Positions 26,990-37,000 of a stretch of DNA of 55,250 nucleotides are shown piece after piece. A model generated the notes under the pieces. It was not told the origin of the DNA. It did no database searches and saw only the letters and a program-made list of their open reading frames with translations. Position 1 is the stretch's first letter; each line of letters begins with the position of its first letter. The DNA is from an uncultured Bacteroidota bacterium (GTDB taxonomy: Bacteria; Bacteroidota; Bacteroidia; Chitinophagales; Chitinophagaceae), in the NCBI GenBank assembly GCA_903881585.1, contig CAIRTW010000175.1, positions 1 to 55,250 of the forward strand. The letters are read 5' to 3'. The translations under genes were made by a program, and so were the position numbers.

Positions 26990-28123
26990 TTAAACTACCG
27001 TCAGATACAAATATGCATAGGTGAACCGCGCGCTCTCAGGCACCATCACCAGCAGCCGGTCTCCCTTTTTGAGCCGCTTGCTGTGGTACAGTTCTTCCAG
27101 CATCAGGAAGGGTGATGCACTGCCTACGTTGCCTACAGTTACAAGATTATAAAACCATTTTTCAGCAGCAATATCCATGCCAATGGACTTCATATATTCC
27201 ATCATCTCGTTTTTGAAAAACTCGCTGGACATGTGCGGCAGGTAATAGTCCACATCGCTACCGGTTATTCCTTTCTTCACCATCAAGGTCTTTAAGAAAT
27301 CACCACCCTTTGCTATAATATTTTCACTAAGCAACCTGGTATCCTGCTTTAGTGCAAAGACACTGTCAGCGCCCCATTGGGCAGTATCCATATCACTCCA
27401 GCCGGTCAGCGACCCATCTTCATTTTTTATTGCCCCCGAATACATGCATGGGCCTAGCTCATTGGCAAAAGAAGTTATTTCCAGCCATTCAATTCTAAGC
27501 GAAAGCTCGTTTTCGTTTGGTTTCTCCTGTAGTAAGACCGCACCCGCGCCATCACTCAGCATCCACCTCAAAAAATCTTTTTCAAATGCGATGTAGGGGT
27601 TGCCGTCAATGTCGGCCCAGTTTTCCGCTTCTGCTTTATACCTGGATGCCTGCAGCCATGTGGATACCCGCTCAGAGCCGCTGGCAACTGCTACATTCAC
27701 CATGCCGCCGGCAATAGCCATATAACCATATTTCAACGCCTGCATACTACTGCAGCACGACCCTGAAATTGAACTTATCTCAATATTCCCGATCCCTAAT
27801 TCGTGGTGCACCATAGATGCATGAGACGGGATCGTCTGGTCGGGTGTGGCGGTGGCTGTAACTAAAAGCTCCAGGTTACTTATTGGCATTCTGGCATCAA
27901 ACAAACCTGTTATTGCGGCAGCAGCTAACTCAGCATTAGTGTGCGTTTTCTTTCCGTCTTTTAAAGCGTAGTAGCGGCTTTTTATTCCATTCTTTCTCAA
28001 TACGATCTGCCGTGCACGGGATGGCCTCCCATTTACTACGCCCAACACATGCTCCATTTCATCGTTAGATACAGGGTCGTTGGGCAGGCATTTTGATAAT
28101 CTTGTAATGTAAACTGGCCTCAA
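26990..28123 (-). CDS. darB: DarB-like ketosynthase (beta-ketoacyl-ACP synthase III family)
   Basis: A 377-residue thiolase-fold enzyme. The catalytic residues are visible: Cys in SISGSCCSSMQAL (Cys123, with an unusual second Cys124 next to it), His in YYLPHMSS, and Asn in VGNVGSASPFL. Together with the neighbouring darA-like gene this fits DarB, which condenses two beta-ketoacyl units and cyclises them to a dialkyl-cyclohexanedione, the resorcinol precursor. The start is TTG (MRPVYITRL), chosen because the N-terminus fits the family and darA has a similar MRPR start. No clear promoter box was found. Confidence 0.85.
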   Translation of the reverse strand: MRPVYITRLSKCLPNDPVSNDEMEHVLGVVNGRPSRARQIVLRKNGIKSRYYALKDGKKTHTNAELAAAAITGLFDARMPISNLELLVTATATPDQTIPSHASMVHHELGIGNIEISSISGSCCSSMQALKYGYMAIAGGMVNVAVASGSERVSTWLQASRYKAEAENWADIDGNPYIAFEKDFLRWMLSDGAGAVLLQEKPNENELSLRIEWLEITSFANELGPCMYSGAIKNEDGSLTGWSDMDTAQWGADSVFALKQDTRLLSENIIAKGGDFLKTLMVKKGITGSDVDYYLPHMSSEFFKNEMMEYMKSIGMDIAAEKWFYNLVTVGNVGSASPFLMLEELYHSKRLKKGDRLLVMVPESARFTYAYLYLTVV

Positions 28124-28350
28124 TTACTTCTTTTTTGTGTTTGTAAAAATAAGGTATTCTGCATTAGTGGTGTAACTCAAATTTTTGATTCACGAAATGG
28201 GTTGCGGAATCTCAAAAAGTTAAACAAAATCCTCATTATAATATACAATAAAAATACTATTCAATGCTGCTATAAAACAAGATTAAGTCCCTTTCCGAGG
28301 TATCAAATGCGCCCGAAATTGAACCTGCCTCGCACATTAATGATATACAT

Positions 28351-28358
28351 TACCTTTG
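28351..28358 (+). promoter_or_regulatory. -7 promoter box, 4 nt from the start codon
   Basis: TACCTTTG matches TAnnTTTG; CTCC separates it from the ATG at 28363. The mRNA is probably leaderless or nearly so. The preceding 28124-28350 shows no gene; it is AT-rich, with no -33 TTG at the right distance. Confidence 0.55.
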
Positions 28359-28362
28359 CTCC

Positions 28363-28872
28363 ATGATGACCAATGAATTAAAAACTTTGCTTCCTGACGA
28401 TTTTGCGGATTCCGCCAGGGTGTGGGTATATCAGTGCAGCAGGGCCTTTATTGAAAAGGAAGAAAGAGAAGTGAACGAGCAGCTTTACCAGTTTTACTCG
28501 CAGTGGCAGGCGCATGGTGCACCCGTGAAGGGATGGGCAAAACTGCTTTTCCGCCAGTTTGTGGTGGTCATCGCCGATGAGACCGATGTAGAAGTGACAG
28601 GCTGCAGCACAGACAGCTCAGTAAGGGTCATCAAAAGCCTTGAAAGGCAGTACGACGTAAATTTCTTCGACCGCATGATGATCACCTTCCTGCGGAATAA
28701 TAAGGCGGAAATGCTGCCATTTACTCAGGTGCAATATGCCATCGACAAAGGGTACATCACGAAGGACACACTGCTATTCAATAACATAGCCACAACCAAA
28801 AAAGAGTTGCTGGAAAAATGGCTGGTGCCGCTCAGCGAGAGTTGGCTGGCAAGCAGGGTAAGTATGGCATAG
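28363..28872 (+). CDS. conserved Bacteroidota protein of unknown function (often named ABC transporter ATPase)
   Basis: A 169-residue soluble protein with no signal peptide, no Walker A loop and no ABC signature, although relatives are often named ABC transporter ATPase. Recognisable parts are DSARVWVYQCSRAF, FSQWQAHG-like YSQWQAHGAPVKGWAKLL, FVVVIADETDVEVTGCSTDSSVRVIKSLE and FFDRMMITF. The conserved core with Asp, Glu, Cys and Ser (ADETxVxVTGCSTDSS) looks catalytic or metal-related, but this is inference. The gene is alone on the plus strand with its own promoter box. A second ATG follows the first directly (28366), so either could be used. Confidence 0.7.
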   Translation: MMTNELKTLLPDDFADSARVWVYQCSRAFIEKEEREVNEQLYQFYSQWQAHGAPVKGWAKLLFRQFVVVIADETDVEVTGCSTDSSVRVIKSLERQYDVNFFDRMMITFLRNNKAEMLPFTQVQYAIDKGYITKDTLLFNNIATTKKELLEKWLVPLSESWLASRVSMA

Positions 28873-28897
28873 TGTTACAACTGGCAAAAAGCATAAA

Positions 28898-28924
28898 AAT
28901 ACCCGGCACAACTGGCCGGGTATT
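28898..28924. terminator. bidirectional terminator between convergent genes
   Basis: A perfect 10-bp stem (AATACCCGGC at 28898-28907, GCCGGGTATT at 28915-28924) with a 7-nt loop. On the minus strand it is followed by a T run (TTTTTATGC), ending the TonB receptor gene; on the plus strand by CTGTTTTG. Confidence 0.8.
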
Positions 28925-28947
28925 CTGTTTTGAACCACCATTTACTA

Positions 28948-31458
28948 CTACTTCTTCTTACTAAAGTCAAAAGGTATAATTACTTTGATGCTTACATTTC
29001 TGCCGGGGTTCAGCACGCCTACCCTTCCGTTAGCAGGGTTGTAGGGCAGGTATTTGAAACGGCTCATATAGTCCATATAGGGTGTATCAAACAGGTTAGT
29101 TCCATTAAGAAATATCTTGCATACTGTATGCCCGTTATTCTGAATATCGCCACCCAGGCCGGCACTGAACAGTGTATATCCTGAAGTAGCCGACTCAATT
29201 GCCTTGTTGGCATAAGAATCCGGTCCCGGATTTAAAGTTGTGTCCTGGAAGAATATGTGGTTTTGCTGCGCCACTGTCACAATACCTACTCTTGCATAAG
29301 CGTTTTTAATACCCCGGCCTACCTTCTTAAAATGGAAAATAAGGTCAGCGGTCAATCTTGCCGGAGGCACGAAAGGCAGGTATTTTACACTGTCCGGTAC
29401 ATTCAGCAATCCACCATCAACATAGCTGAAGGTTGCATTAAGTTCTATCCATGGCACAGCGGCAGGGTGAATATCCAGCATCGCCTCACCGCCATACATC
29501 TGCGCATTGCCATTCACATAAGCAAATACCGGTGCATTTGGAAAAAGTGTGCCACCTACGCTGAGCAGGTTACTGAACGAGTCGGTGCCCGATGAGTTAA
29601 GCAACCCTTTCGAATAAATAAAATTGGTAAGGCTGTTATTGAATACGGTAGCCTCAAAGGTGATGTCCTTTGAGTTAACGCCAAATGTCAGGTCCTCTTC
29701 CAGGTTGGTCTCCGGCTTTATATTCTTATCTCCGATCTCATACAAGGGGGTACCATCATGTACGCCATCGGCAGCGCATTCGGCCACGTTTGGCGCTCTG
29801 AACCCGCGGGCAATATTTGCTTTTGCATAAAGGGATTTCGTGATGCTGTAAGTAGCGCCCACGCTACCCGATAATCCACTGAAATTAGATGTAAACGGAG
29901 TAAACTCCTGGAATGCACCGGGCGTGTTTGCCGGTACCGGCGCCTGGGCTACGTTAGTGGTATCTATCCACTGGCCCTGGGCGGTAAAACTCCTGTTATC
30001 AAAACGGGCGCCACCGCTGATATCAAGTTTCCCTACCTTGTAATTAGCTATAACGAAAGCCCCAACCTGGAAGAAGTTATAGTTCGGGATAAGCATTATC
30101 GGCCCTAAAGTTTTAGAGTCCTGGTAAGCGCCGTTTGCACCTGCGGAAAAATTGAAGCCGCCCATCTGCTTGGATATATAACGCAGATCATACGTTATGG
30201 CATTTGATGAATAATAAATGTCCGGGGTATTGGGCATTGTCGGGTCATTGGTTTCCTGGCGCTGGTTTTTCTGGTAAGAGAAAGTACCGGTGATGCGGCC
30301 CTCGCCTACTGCTATGCTGTTATCCCATACCACTTTGGTATGGCGTATACGCTGGTTGATAACAAGCGGTGTATAAGAGGTCAGCATTTGTTTTGTAGGT
30401 GTCTCGTAAGTGGGTGCACCGCCATTCAGGTCCGGATAAGAAACGATCTGTGCCATAGTGCCTGCCGAATCGCGAGTGCCGTCAACAATGCCTGTAGCTT
30501 CGTCGAAATAGCTGGCAAAGAGCTGGGTATAGCCCCATTTGCGGTGCAGCCCTATAGTGCCCTCCATGTTAAAATCGCTGAACTGCGAATTCAATACATA
30601 GCCATCTGAGGGGTTATGATAAGCATGCGCCATAATATTATCCACACGTGCACTCCAGGAAAGATCCTTTTGCGTTCCGCCCAGTTCTATCATATTGTTT
30701 ATCAGCCCGTTATTGGTCTGATAGTTAGAGAGTACCTCGCCTCGTTTTTCGCCTTCAGGAAGCGGCGCTTCAGGAATGAAATTTACAACGCCGGCTATTG
30801 CATCAGAGCCGTATGCAAGAGATGCAGGGCCTCTGAGTATTTCTACGCGGTGCACGGCATCGGGGTCTGCTTCAATACCAAATTCGTCGAACCATGGCTG
30901 GTCCATTTGTACTACACCGTCATTTACCGTCAATACCCGGTTATAGCCAAGCCCGCGAATAAATGGCTTCCCTATGCTTTGCCCATCGGTCATTACCGAC
31001 ACTCCCGGTACCAACCCTATCGCATCGACTATATTCGTAGCGGAATGCTGGTTGAGATATTCATTGGTCACTTCAGTGATAGGTTGCGGGTTGGTGCGGT
31101 TGTCTTTGGCAATGGAAGTACCTGTGATCACAACTTCGTTTTCTTCAACAACCGATACGGCGAGGTCAAAATTCAAAGTCGAGTTTGTGCCGGTCTTTGC
31201 AGTCTGCGCTGCCGAGGTATAACCCAGCGCTTCTGCCGCGACAAGATACGTACCTTTGGGAAGGTTATTAAACACATAATTACCCTCCGAATCAGCCAGT
31301 GCAGCAACTCTCAGATCGGGGATCTGGAGTAGTGCGCCCCTGATTGGTGCATTGGTTATTTTATTATAAACCTTTCCCCTCAAAGAGTTTTGGGCCAGTG
31401 TCCTGATTGATAAAAAGCATAATAACAGTATAGATAAACGAATAAACTTCGTGCTCAT
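28948..31458 (-). CDS. TonB-dependent outer-membrane receptor
   Basis: About 836 residues from the ATG at 31458, chosen because the signal peptide (MSTKFIRLSILLLCFLSIRTLAQ) begins there; the frame runs open to 31551. A carboxypeptidase-regulatory-like domain (about 24-110, LRGKVYNKITNAPIRGALLQIPDL) is followed by the plug (EVVITGTSIAKDNRT, RGLGYNRVLTVNDGV, VEILRGPASLAYGSDAIAGVVNFIP) and a long barrel with a C-terminal end near NVSIKVIIPFDF. The plug signature RGP(A)SLxYG is typical of ligand-gated import. It is downstream of a small membrane-anchored protein, a frequent arrangement for metal or siderophore uptake. The ligand is not readable. Confidence 0.92.
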   Translation of the reverse strand: MSTKFIRLSILLLCFLSIRTLAQNSLRGKVYNKITNAPIRGALLQIPDLRVAALADSEGNYVFNNLPKGTYLVAAEALGYTSAAQTAKTGTNSTLNFDLAVSVVEENEVVITGTSIAKDNRTNPQPITEVTNEYLNQHSATNIVDAIGLVPGVSVMTDGQSIGKPFIRGLGYNRVLTVNDGVVQMDQPWFDEFGIEADPDAVHRVEILRGPASLAYGSDAIAGVVNFIPEAPLPEGEKRGEVLSNYQTNNGLINNMIELGGTQKDLSWSARVDNIMAHAYHNPSDGYVLNSQFSDFNMEGTIGLHRKWGYTQLFASYFDEATGIVDGTRDSAGTMAQIVSYPDLNGGAPTYETPTKQMLTSYTPLVINQRIRHTKVVWDNSIAVGEGRITGTFSYQKNQRQETNDPTMPNTPDIYYSSNAITYDLRYISKQMGGFNFSAGANGAYQDSKTLGPIMLIPNYNFFQVGAFVIANYKVGKLDISGGARFDNRSFTAQGQWIDTTNVAQAPVPANTPGAFQEFTPFTSNFSGLSGSVGATYSITKSLYAKANIARGFRAPNVAECAADGVHDGTPLYEIGDKNIKPETNLEEDLTFGVNSKDITFEATVFNNSLTNFIYSKGLLNSSGTDSFSNLLSVGGTLFPNAPVFAYVNGNAQMYGGEAMLDIHPAAVPWIELNATFSYVDGGLLNVPDSVKYLPFVPPARLTADLIFHFKKVGRGIKNAYARVGIVTVAQQNHIFFQDTTLNPGPDSYANKAIESATSGYTLFSAGLGGDIQNNGHTVCKIFLNGTNLFDTPYMDYMSRFKYLPYNPANGRVGVLNPGRNVSIKVIIPFDFSKKK

Positions 31459-31565
31459 AAATTGCAGTTTTGAGTAAATAAAAATATGAAAGTACAGTCC
31501 GCAGTGGCGGATATGTAAATAACCTTGGCGGATAGCTTTAAGCTTCCGCAACTTGCATAAAATGG

Positions 31566-32093
31566 TTAGCTCAGTCTTGGGGGAGGCTTGATCACCGCAT
31601 CGGATATCTGCAGGGAATGCGTTAGAAACCGGGACTCTGGATGATATGTTTTAGAAGCAACCATCTTTCTTAATACAAAAGTGGAAACAAGCACCTTGCC
31701 ATCATTTGGATAGTGCATTTTATGCTTCACAATGTGCGTGCCGTCATTCGTGATGGATTTATCATTAGGCTCAAAGCTGGCTACTATGTTATTCACCAGC
31801 CCCTCTTCTTCCTTATCCAGGTAAACGGAGACACAGACAACATCACCTTCAACAGTATAGCCGGCTACATCGTATAGCTGGCCGCCATACCAAATCTCGT
31901 TATCGTCCTGGTGTATTTTAAAATCTTTTAAAGGTATCGTGATAACGTCCAGTTTGTTTTTAGAGGAGATATGTTCCTGAGCCGCCATCTTGTCCCGGAA
32001 TTGCATCGCGTCGAAAAAAAAGTATAGCGTACCACTAATACCAAAAGTAAGTATCAGCAATATGGAAACCAGGCGATGTAAGAGTTTCTTCAA
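31566..32093 (-). CDS. small membrane-anchored periplasmic protein of unknown function
   Basis: A 175-residue protein with an N-terminal signal anchor (LLHRLVSILLILTFGISGTLYFFF) and a mature domain of beta character (FKIHQDDNEIWYGGQLYDVAGYTVEGDVVCVSVYLDKEEEGLV). The WYGGQLYDVAGY part is reminiscent of small proteins found ahead of metal-linked TonB receptors in Bacteroidota, but I do not recognise a family. The start is TTG; a complete promoter lies 20 nt upstream (TATCTTTG with TTG 19 nt before it). The TonB receptor follows by about 108 bp, so one transcript is likely. Function: inferred partner of the receptor. Confidence 0.7.
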   Translation of the reverse strand: MKKLLHRLVSILLILTFGISGTLYFFFDAMQFRDKMAAQEHISSKNKLDVITIPLKDFKIHQDDNEIWYGGQLYDVAGYTVEGDVVCVSVYLDKEEEGLVNNIVASFEPNDKSITNDGTHIVKHKMHYPNDGKVLVSTFVLRKMVASKTYHPESRFLTHSLQISDAVIKPPPRLS

Positions 32094-32112
32094 GCGTTAA
32101 TAGTGTGCGGGT

Positions 32113-32142
32113 CAAAGATATATTTATTAAGGGCGAAAACAA
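32113..32142 (-). promoter_or_regulatory. full Bacteroidota-type promoter of the receptor operon
   Basis: On the minus strand, TTG at 32140-32142 and TATCTTTG at 32113-32120 are 19 nt apart, the consensus spacing. The box lies 19 nt before the TTG start at 32093. Confidence 0.75.
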
Positions 32143-32170
32143 AATGAGGCATTTACCTCTATTCAAAACA

Positions 32171-32204
32171 AAAGACCTCAAAAACTTCCGTTTTTGAGGT
32201 CTTT
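32171..32204 (-). terminator. rho-independent terminator of the response regulator gene
   Basis: A perfect 15-bp stem (AAAGACCTCAAAAAC at 32171-32185, GTTTTTGAGGTCTTT at 32190-32204) with a 4-nt loop; on the minus strand it runs into TTTTGTTTTG. It lies 19 bp past the stop of the regulator gene and insulates the next promoter. Confidence 0.9.
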
Positions 32205-32222
32205 AAAAAAGGTCTGATAATA

Positions 32223-32924
32223 TTATTCTGGCACAACCAGCCGGAAACCGTTACCATGTATGTTCACGATCTCAACGCTGCTGTCGTCTTTAAGGTATTT
32301 ACGCAGTTTGGCAATATACACATCCATGCTACGGCCATTAAAGTAAGTGTCGCTGCCCCATATCCGCTTTAAGGCGGTTTCGCGTGGCAGCAGGTCGTTC
32401 TTATATTCCGCCAGCATCAGCAGCAGCTCATTCTCCTTGGGAGAAAGCGTGTGCGACTCATTGCCATGCTTCAGCGTACGCAGCTTACTGTTGAAATGAT
32501 ACACACCGATATTGAACTCAATTTGCGAATGCTGCTTTTCATGCAATTCCAGGTTGCGCTTCAGCACAGCTTTTATCTTCGACAAAAGCACATCGCTGTC
32601 AAATGGCTTGGTGATATAATCATCCGCGCCAAGTTTATAGCCAGTCAGGATGTCATCCTTCATACTTTTTGCAGACAGAAAGAATAGCGGCACATCAGGG
32701 TCCACATTCCTGATCTCTTCGGCAAGCGTGAAGCCATCCATATTGGGCATCATCACATCGAGCAGGCAAATATCAAAACGCTCACGGCGGAAGGCTGCAA
32801 GGCCAAGGATACCATCGCGGGCAAGCTCCACCACGAAATCATGCAGTTCCAGGTAGCTCTTTAATACCTGGCCGAAGTTAGTATCATCTTCTACTAACAG
32901 TACTTTATTTTTTTCTTTTTCCAT
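32223..32924 (-). CDS. OmpR/PhoB-family response regulator, no adjacent kinase
   Basis: About 233 residues from the ATG at 32924. The receiver domain (about 1-120) has the acidic pair in LLVEDD, the phosphorylated Asp in CLLDVMMP (about 56), the switch Ser84 in FFLSAKS (Thr or Ser in the family) and the Lys in ITKPFD (about 106). The C-terminal winged-helix DNA-binding domain (about 135-233) has LSPKENELLLMLAEYKNDLLPRE and FNGRSMDVYIAKLRKYL. No histidine kinase gene adjoins it. An upstream ATG at 32954 is rejected: the residues added are unlike the receiver fold, and the promoter box (32956-32963) lies just before it. Target genes are unknown. Confidence 0.93.
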   Translation of the reverse strand: MEKEKNKVLLVEDDTNFGQVLKSYLELHDFVVELARDGILGLAAFRRERFDICLLDVMMPNMDGFTLAEEIRNVDPDVPLFFLSAKSMKDDILTGYKLGADDYITKPFDSDVLLSKIKAVLKRNLELHEKQHSQIEFNIGVYHFNSKLRTLKHGNESHTLSPKENELLLMLAEYKNDLLPRETALKRIWGSDTYFNGRSMDVYIAKLRKYLKDDSSVEIVNIHGNGFRLVVPE

Positions 32925-32955
32925 ATAGTTAGCTGGTGTGTTTTTACAATACACT

Positions 32956-32988
32956 CAAATATAATACCACTAATCCGCCCGCCGGCAA
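32956..32988 (-). promoter_or_regulatory. promoter of the response regulator gene
   Basis: TATATTTG at 32956-32963 (minus strand) with a TTG at 32986-32988, 22 nt upstream. It sits next to the end of the PorP/SprF gene (stop at 32998), so the regulator has its own start of transcription. Confidence 0.6.
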
Positions 32989-32997
32989 AATCTTTTG

Positions 32998-34029
32998 TTA
33001 AAAGAACCTCGGACAGCTGAATTGCTTGGAGATCTTGTCCTTATTCCTGCCATACGGGCTTTGATAAATGATGGAAAACTCAAGCGCGCCATAGGCGGAA
33101 TTATAAGGCGCAAGTGCAGAAGTGGTCATGTCATAACTGGCAGTAAATTGTACACCTCCTAGTTTTACGCCCACAACGCCAATAATTGCGTCGGCCAACC
33201 TGTCATATGCTCCGAGTATCAGTTCGGTGGGCGTAGTGTTAGCGCCACTCAGCTTTATACGAAACTGCGCCCCTGCCACCAGTTCAGATCCGCCGGTTTG
33301 AGCAGTGTAATAAACAGATGGGTTTATCAGCAACGCTGGCCCTGTTTTGAATACTATATCCAGGTTACCGGTAGGCCGCAAGCCTACCACATTGGTGCTT
33401 TTATAAAAGCTCTCATTCGGCGTATTTATATTAGTGGCGCCGCCACCCAGTTTCACATACAGGTTCTCGTTAGGGAAGAAGGAGATATTGCCCCCGGCGC
33501 CTATTGTGTAATAGCTGGTTTTAATAATGCCCACTTTTTCGCCATTGGCAAGATGAGTGTTAAACATTACGCCATCCCATTGCTGGTCAAAGGTCAGGTT
33601 GTCATAATTCACGCTGCGCTGTACTGTGGCGCCTGATAGCCCGAGGGATATCATGGTAAATTCACTGAGCTGCAGATGATAGGCTACGTCGCCCTGCACT
33701 TGTAAAAGCGAAAGGTTGCCATCGCCAGCCTTATCATCAAAGAATACAAGGCCGAGGCCCAGCCAGTTGTTGTGGTTTACATTGTCATGGTTGCCTCCGA
33801 TCTTGCAATCTCCAAAGGCAGAAAACGTATTATATGGCACCGGAACCGAAGACCACTGGGTACGGTAGTTAGCCCCCAACTGATAATCATCACCGGGCAG
33901 CAGGCCGGTATTGGCCGCATTCAGCAACATAGGTGCATTATAGTACTGGCTGAAGTGAATGCTCTGGCCGATAGCGATATTGCTACAAACGATAAAAACA
34001 ACTACAAATAACGATACTGCCTTTCTCAT
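32998..34029 (-). CDS. PorP/SprF-family type IX secretion membrane protein
   Basis: A 343-residue outer-membrane beta-barrel protein of the PorP/SprF family. It has a signal peptide (MRKAVSLFVVVFIVCSNIAIGQS), the family start IHFSQYYNAPMLLNAANTGLLPGDDYQLGANYRTQW, a mid-barrel FFDDKAGDGNLSLLQVQGDVAYHLQL and a C-terminal aromatic strand ending RFF. PorP/SprF proteins help secrete and attach particular type B sorting-domain proteins. The gene lies 36 bp downstream of such a protein (the SBBP/PKD gene), the same pairing as SprB-SprF, so it is probably the dedicated partner. It is the second gene of a two-gene operon. Confidence 0.92.
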   Translation of the reverse strand: MRKAVSLFVVVFIVCSNIAIGQSIHFSQYYNAPMLLNAANTGLLPGDDYQLGANYRTQWSSVPVPYNTFSAFGDCKIGGNHDNVNHNNWLGLGLVFFDDKAGDGNLSLLQVQGDVAYHLQLSEFTMISLGLSGATVQRSVNYDNLTFDQQWDGVMFNTHLANGEKVGIIKTSYYTIGAGGNISFFPNENLYVKLGGGATNINTPNESFYKSTNVVGLRPTGNLDIVFKTGPALLINPSVYYTAQTGGSELVAGAQFRIKLSGANTTPTELILGAYDRLADAIIGVVGVKLGGVQFTASYDMTTSALAPYNSAYGALEFSIIYQSPYGRNKDKISKQFSCPRFF

Positions 34030-34065
34030 CCTGCTTAACTATAATTTTCTCGTTCCTTATTTAGA

Positions 34066-37000
34066 TTATCGCAACAACGTAATATTTCCTTTCAATGTTT
34101 TAGCAGACCCATCTATGAATGTCGCATTGAGCACATAGGCATATGCGTCTATCGGCTGGGGCTGGCCATTGTACTTACCATCCCATCCTTTCTCCTGGCT
34201 CGTGGTCTCAAACACAAGCTGCCCCCAACGGTTGAATATTTTCAGGTCGAGGGTGACAATGGCGGCACCGCGAACATAAAGGACATCATTTTCACCATCA
34301 CCGTTAGGACTGAAACCAGTTGGCAGGCCAAGTTCCGGCTCCACATCTGCAGGTATTACTTTACAAAGTACAGAGGGGCAATTGCTGTTGTTAAATGCCG
34401 TGAGGCACACCCGGTAATTACCGGTTTTAGCGTACTGGTGCACCGGGTTCACTTCTGCGCTGGCGGTATTGTCGCCAAAGTCCCAGGTATAACGGGTTGC
34501 ATTTGTGGACAGATTGGTGAACGTAGTAGGCACATTCGCGGTAGGCAATAGTGGTACGAATGAGAAATTAGCAATGGGTAGCGGCAGCACAGTAATGATC
34601 TTCGTCACCGTATCCCCGCCATTGCACGCGCCCGAATTAAGAGCTATCAGCGTTATTGTGTCTGTGCCTACGCTGTCAAAAGTGAAGGTAGGCAGCGGAG
34701 TAGTTGTAGATTGGCCATGGCCATAATACCAGGTTGTGCTGGTTGCATTAGTAGCCCCGCCCGATGGAGTAAAGGGAGTGCCTGCACAAATGGAATCAGG
34801 GATAATAAAGTGCGCAGAGACCCGCTGATTATAAATGTGAACTTGCTCTATCACCGTATCAGGAGAGTGGCAGGCACTGTCGTTCGACATGACCAGCGTT
34901 ATTGTATAAGTGCCGGTATCTGCATAGTTCTGCACAGGGGGGGTGGTCCCTGTAAATACAGAGCCATTACCAAACCACCACTGATAAACAGATGTTCCTG
35001 AAGTATGATCGACTGAGGTATTAGTAAGTGCAACCGTATATGGCCCGCAGCTATCGGTAACTGTTGTTGTGAAGCCTGGCGTAATGTAATTCGTATCGAC
35101 ACGAATAACGATGTATGCCGTGTCATTCGTTACAAAACATGCGTTGGAATTAGCCGCTGATAGGGAAACCGTATAAGTACCGGATGCAGTAAAAGTGTGC
35201 GTGGGTGAATATAAGGTATCAATTGGACTGCCATCGCCAAAATTCCATATAAAGGAAAGCCCGTTATTTGAAGTATTCGTAAAATTAACAGTAAGTGGCG
35301 CGCAGCCGCTGGTGCTGGGCCCGGCAGTAATGATCGCCTGCACCGGGCCAATATTGAATGCTATTTTCAATGCAGCTTCGTTGCAGTTCGCACTCATATC
35401 AGTTGGCGCCCAAACCCCTGCCGTAGTAGGGAATGGAGGGCCTGCTGTACCACCGCAGTTGGCGCAAATAGCCTGATATATGATACCATGTTTATCAAAC
35501 CGGCTGGTGCCGCCGTCCACGTGCTCGCCAAAGCCGCCCGGGGCGTTGCGTCCGTAAAAGGTAGCGTACCTCAGACTGGCAAGATCAGCGCCGAAAACAA
35601 TAAAATAAAAGTCAAAACCGTCTGTAGTGCTCTGGAATGCGTCCGATGTTATCGCCATACCTGTTGTTGTACCGCTATGTGCCAGCCCGGGAGCTCCGCC
35701 GCCCATGATATTGCCACCCCAGCCCGATATATAGACGTTATTACACGTATCCACAAGAAATGCAACAGGCGAGATATTTGTATGGGCTGCATCACCCGAT
35801 CCGTAAACAGTTGAGATCAGGTCACTACCTAAGTTACTGTCTATCTTCATTACAAACTGGCTGGAATTTGGGTTCGAGTAAACACCTGCAGTTACCGGGA
35901 ATGTGCCGCCCAGCGATTGCCCCATAACCCATACCGTACCAAGATTATCTATTTGTATGCCATATACCTGATCGAAATTGGAAGTGCCCACAAAAGTGCC
36001 TTTCTGCAAAGTGTATGGAGGGCTGTTCCTGAATTTCAAAATAAACCCATCGGAAGAATCGCCCATGTACGTAGTTTGCCAGCAGCCCGGCACTGTAGGG
36101 AAGTTGGTGCTGTTTGTGCCGCCCGCTATATAAAAAGAGGTCTGGTTAGGATTGAACGTAAGTACATAGCCCGCATCATCGCCATTGCCGCCTATGTACG
36201 AACTCCACAAAAGCGAGGTAAGATTGCTGTTCAATTTAAACGCCACGCCATCCAGCATACCCCCACCATAAACAGTGGAGAGGGCGCCAGGCGTAGTAGG
36301 AAAATCAGGTGATGTTGTGTTACCCGTAACATAGATATTCCCGGCATTGTCCACCTGCACTTCGCTGCGGGCATCGTCTCCGTAATTCCACTTCAGGTGG
36401 CCATATCCTACTTCTGTCGAGTCGAAGTTCACACCGTCATCGGTCGTACCTCCCATATAGGTCGATGCCAGAAGAGATGTGCCCGTAGCGTTCATCTTAC
36501 TTACTATGATGTCCCACCCGCCGTGGTTTGTGGTCTGGAATGCCCCGGCTGTAACCGGAAAATCAGTAGAGTGCGTTCTTCCGGCAACAATAAGATTATC
36601 TGATGCATCCACAATAATACTGTGAGGCCGCTCATTGGCACTACCGCCAAGATAAGTGGCATAAATACGGGAAACGCCGTCAGGGCTTAATTTCATGATA
36701 CCAATGTCCGCAGCATACTCGATCGCTGTGTTGCCCTGTCCGCCGCCAAAAGTGCTCTGGTAAGCGCCGGGGCTAACCGGGTAAGCGCCACCGAGGCCAC
36801 CCGCCGCTGTGGAAAGTGCATTCACAAGGCCCGCGAGATAAAAATCACCGGCATTATCATAAGTAGCTGTGAAGCCCCAGTTATCCGCCGTAGAGCCGGT
36901 AAATGAGCACCAGAATGCAATAGTTGGATCAATGATCAGTTGTGCAGTATGGTCATAATCGTTCGGAAAATCAAATGTTACTATGTTTTTCCTAAGGCGG

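Noticed and set aside
28363..28872. ABC transporter ATPase
   Set aside because: No Walker A, Walker B or LSGGQ motif is present despite the name used for relatives.
30616..31332. 238-residue plus-strand open frame
   Set aside because: Antisense to the TonB receptor; composition is that of a shadow frame (rich in Arg, Cys, His).
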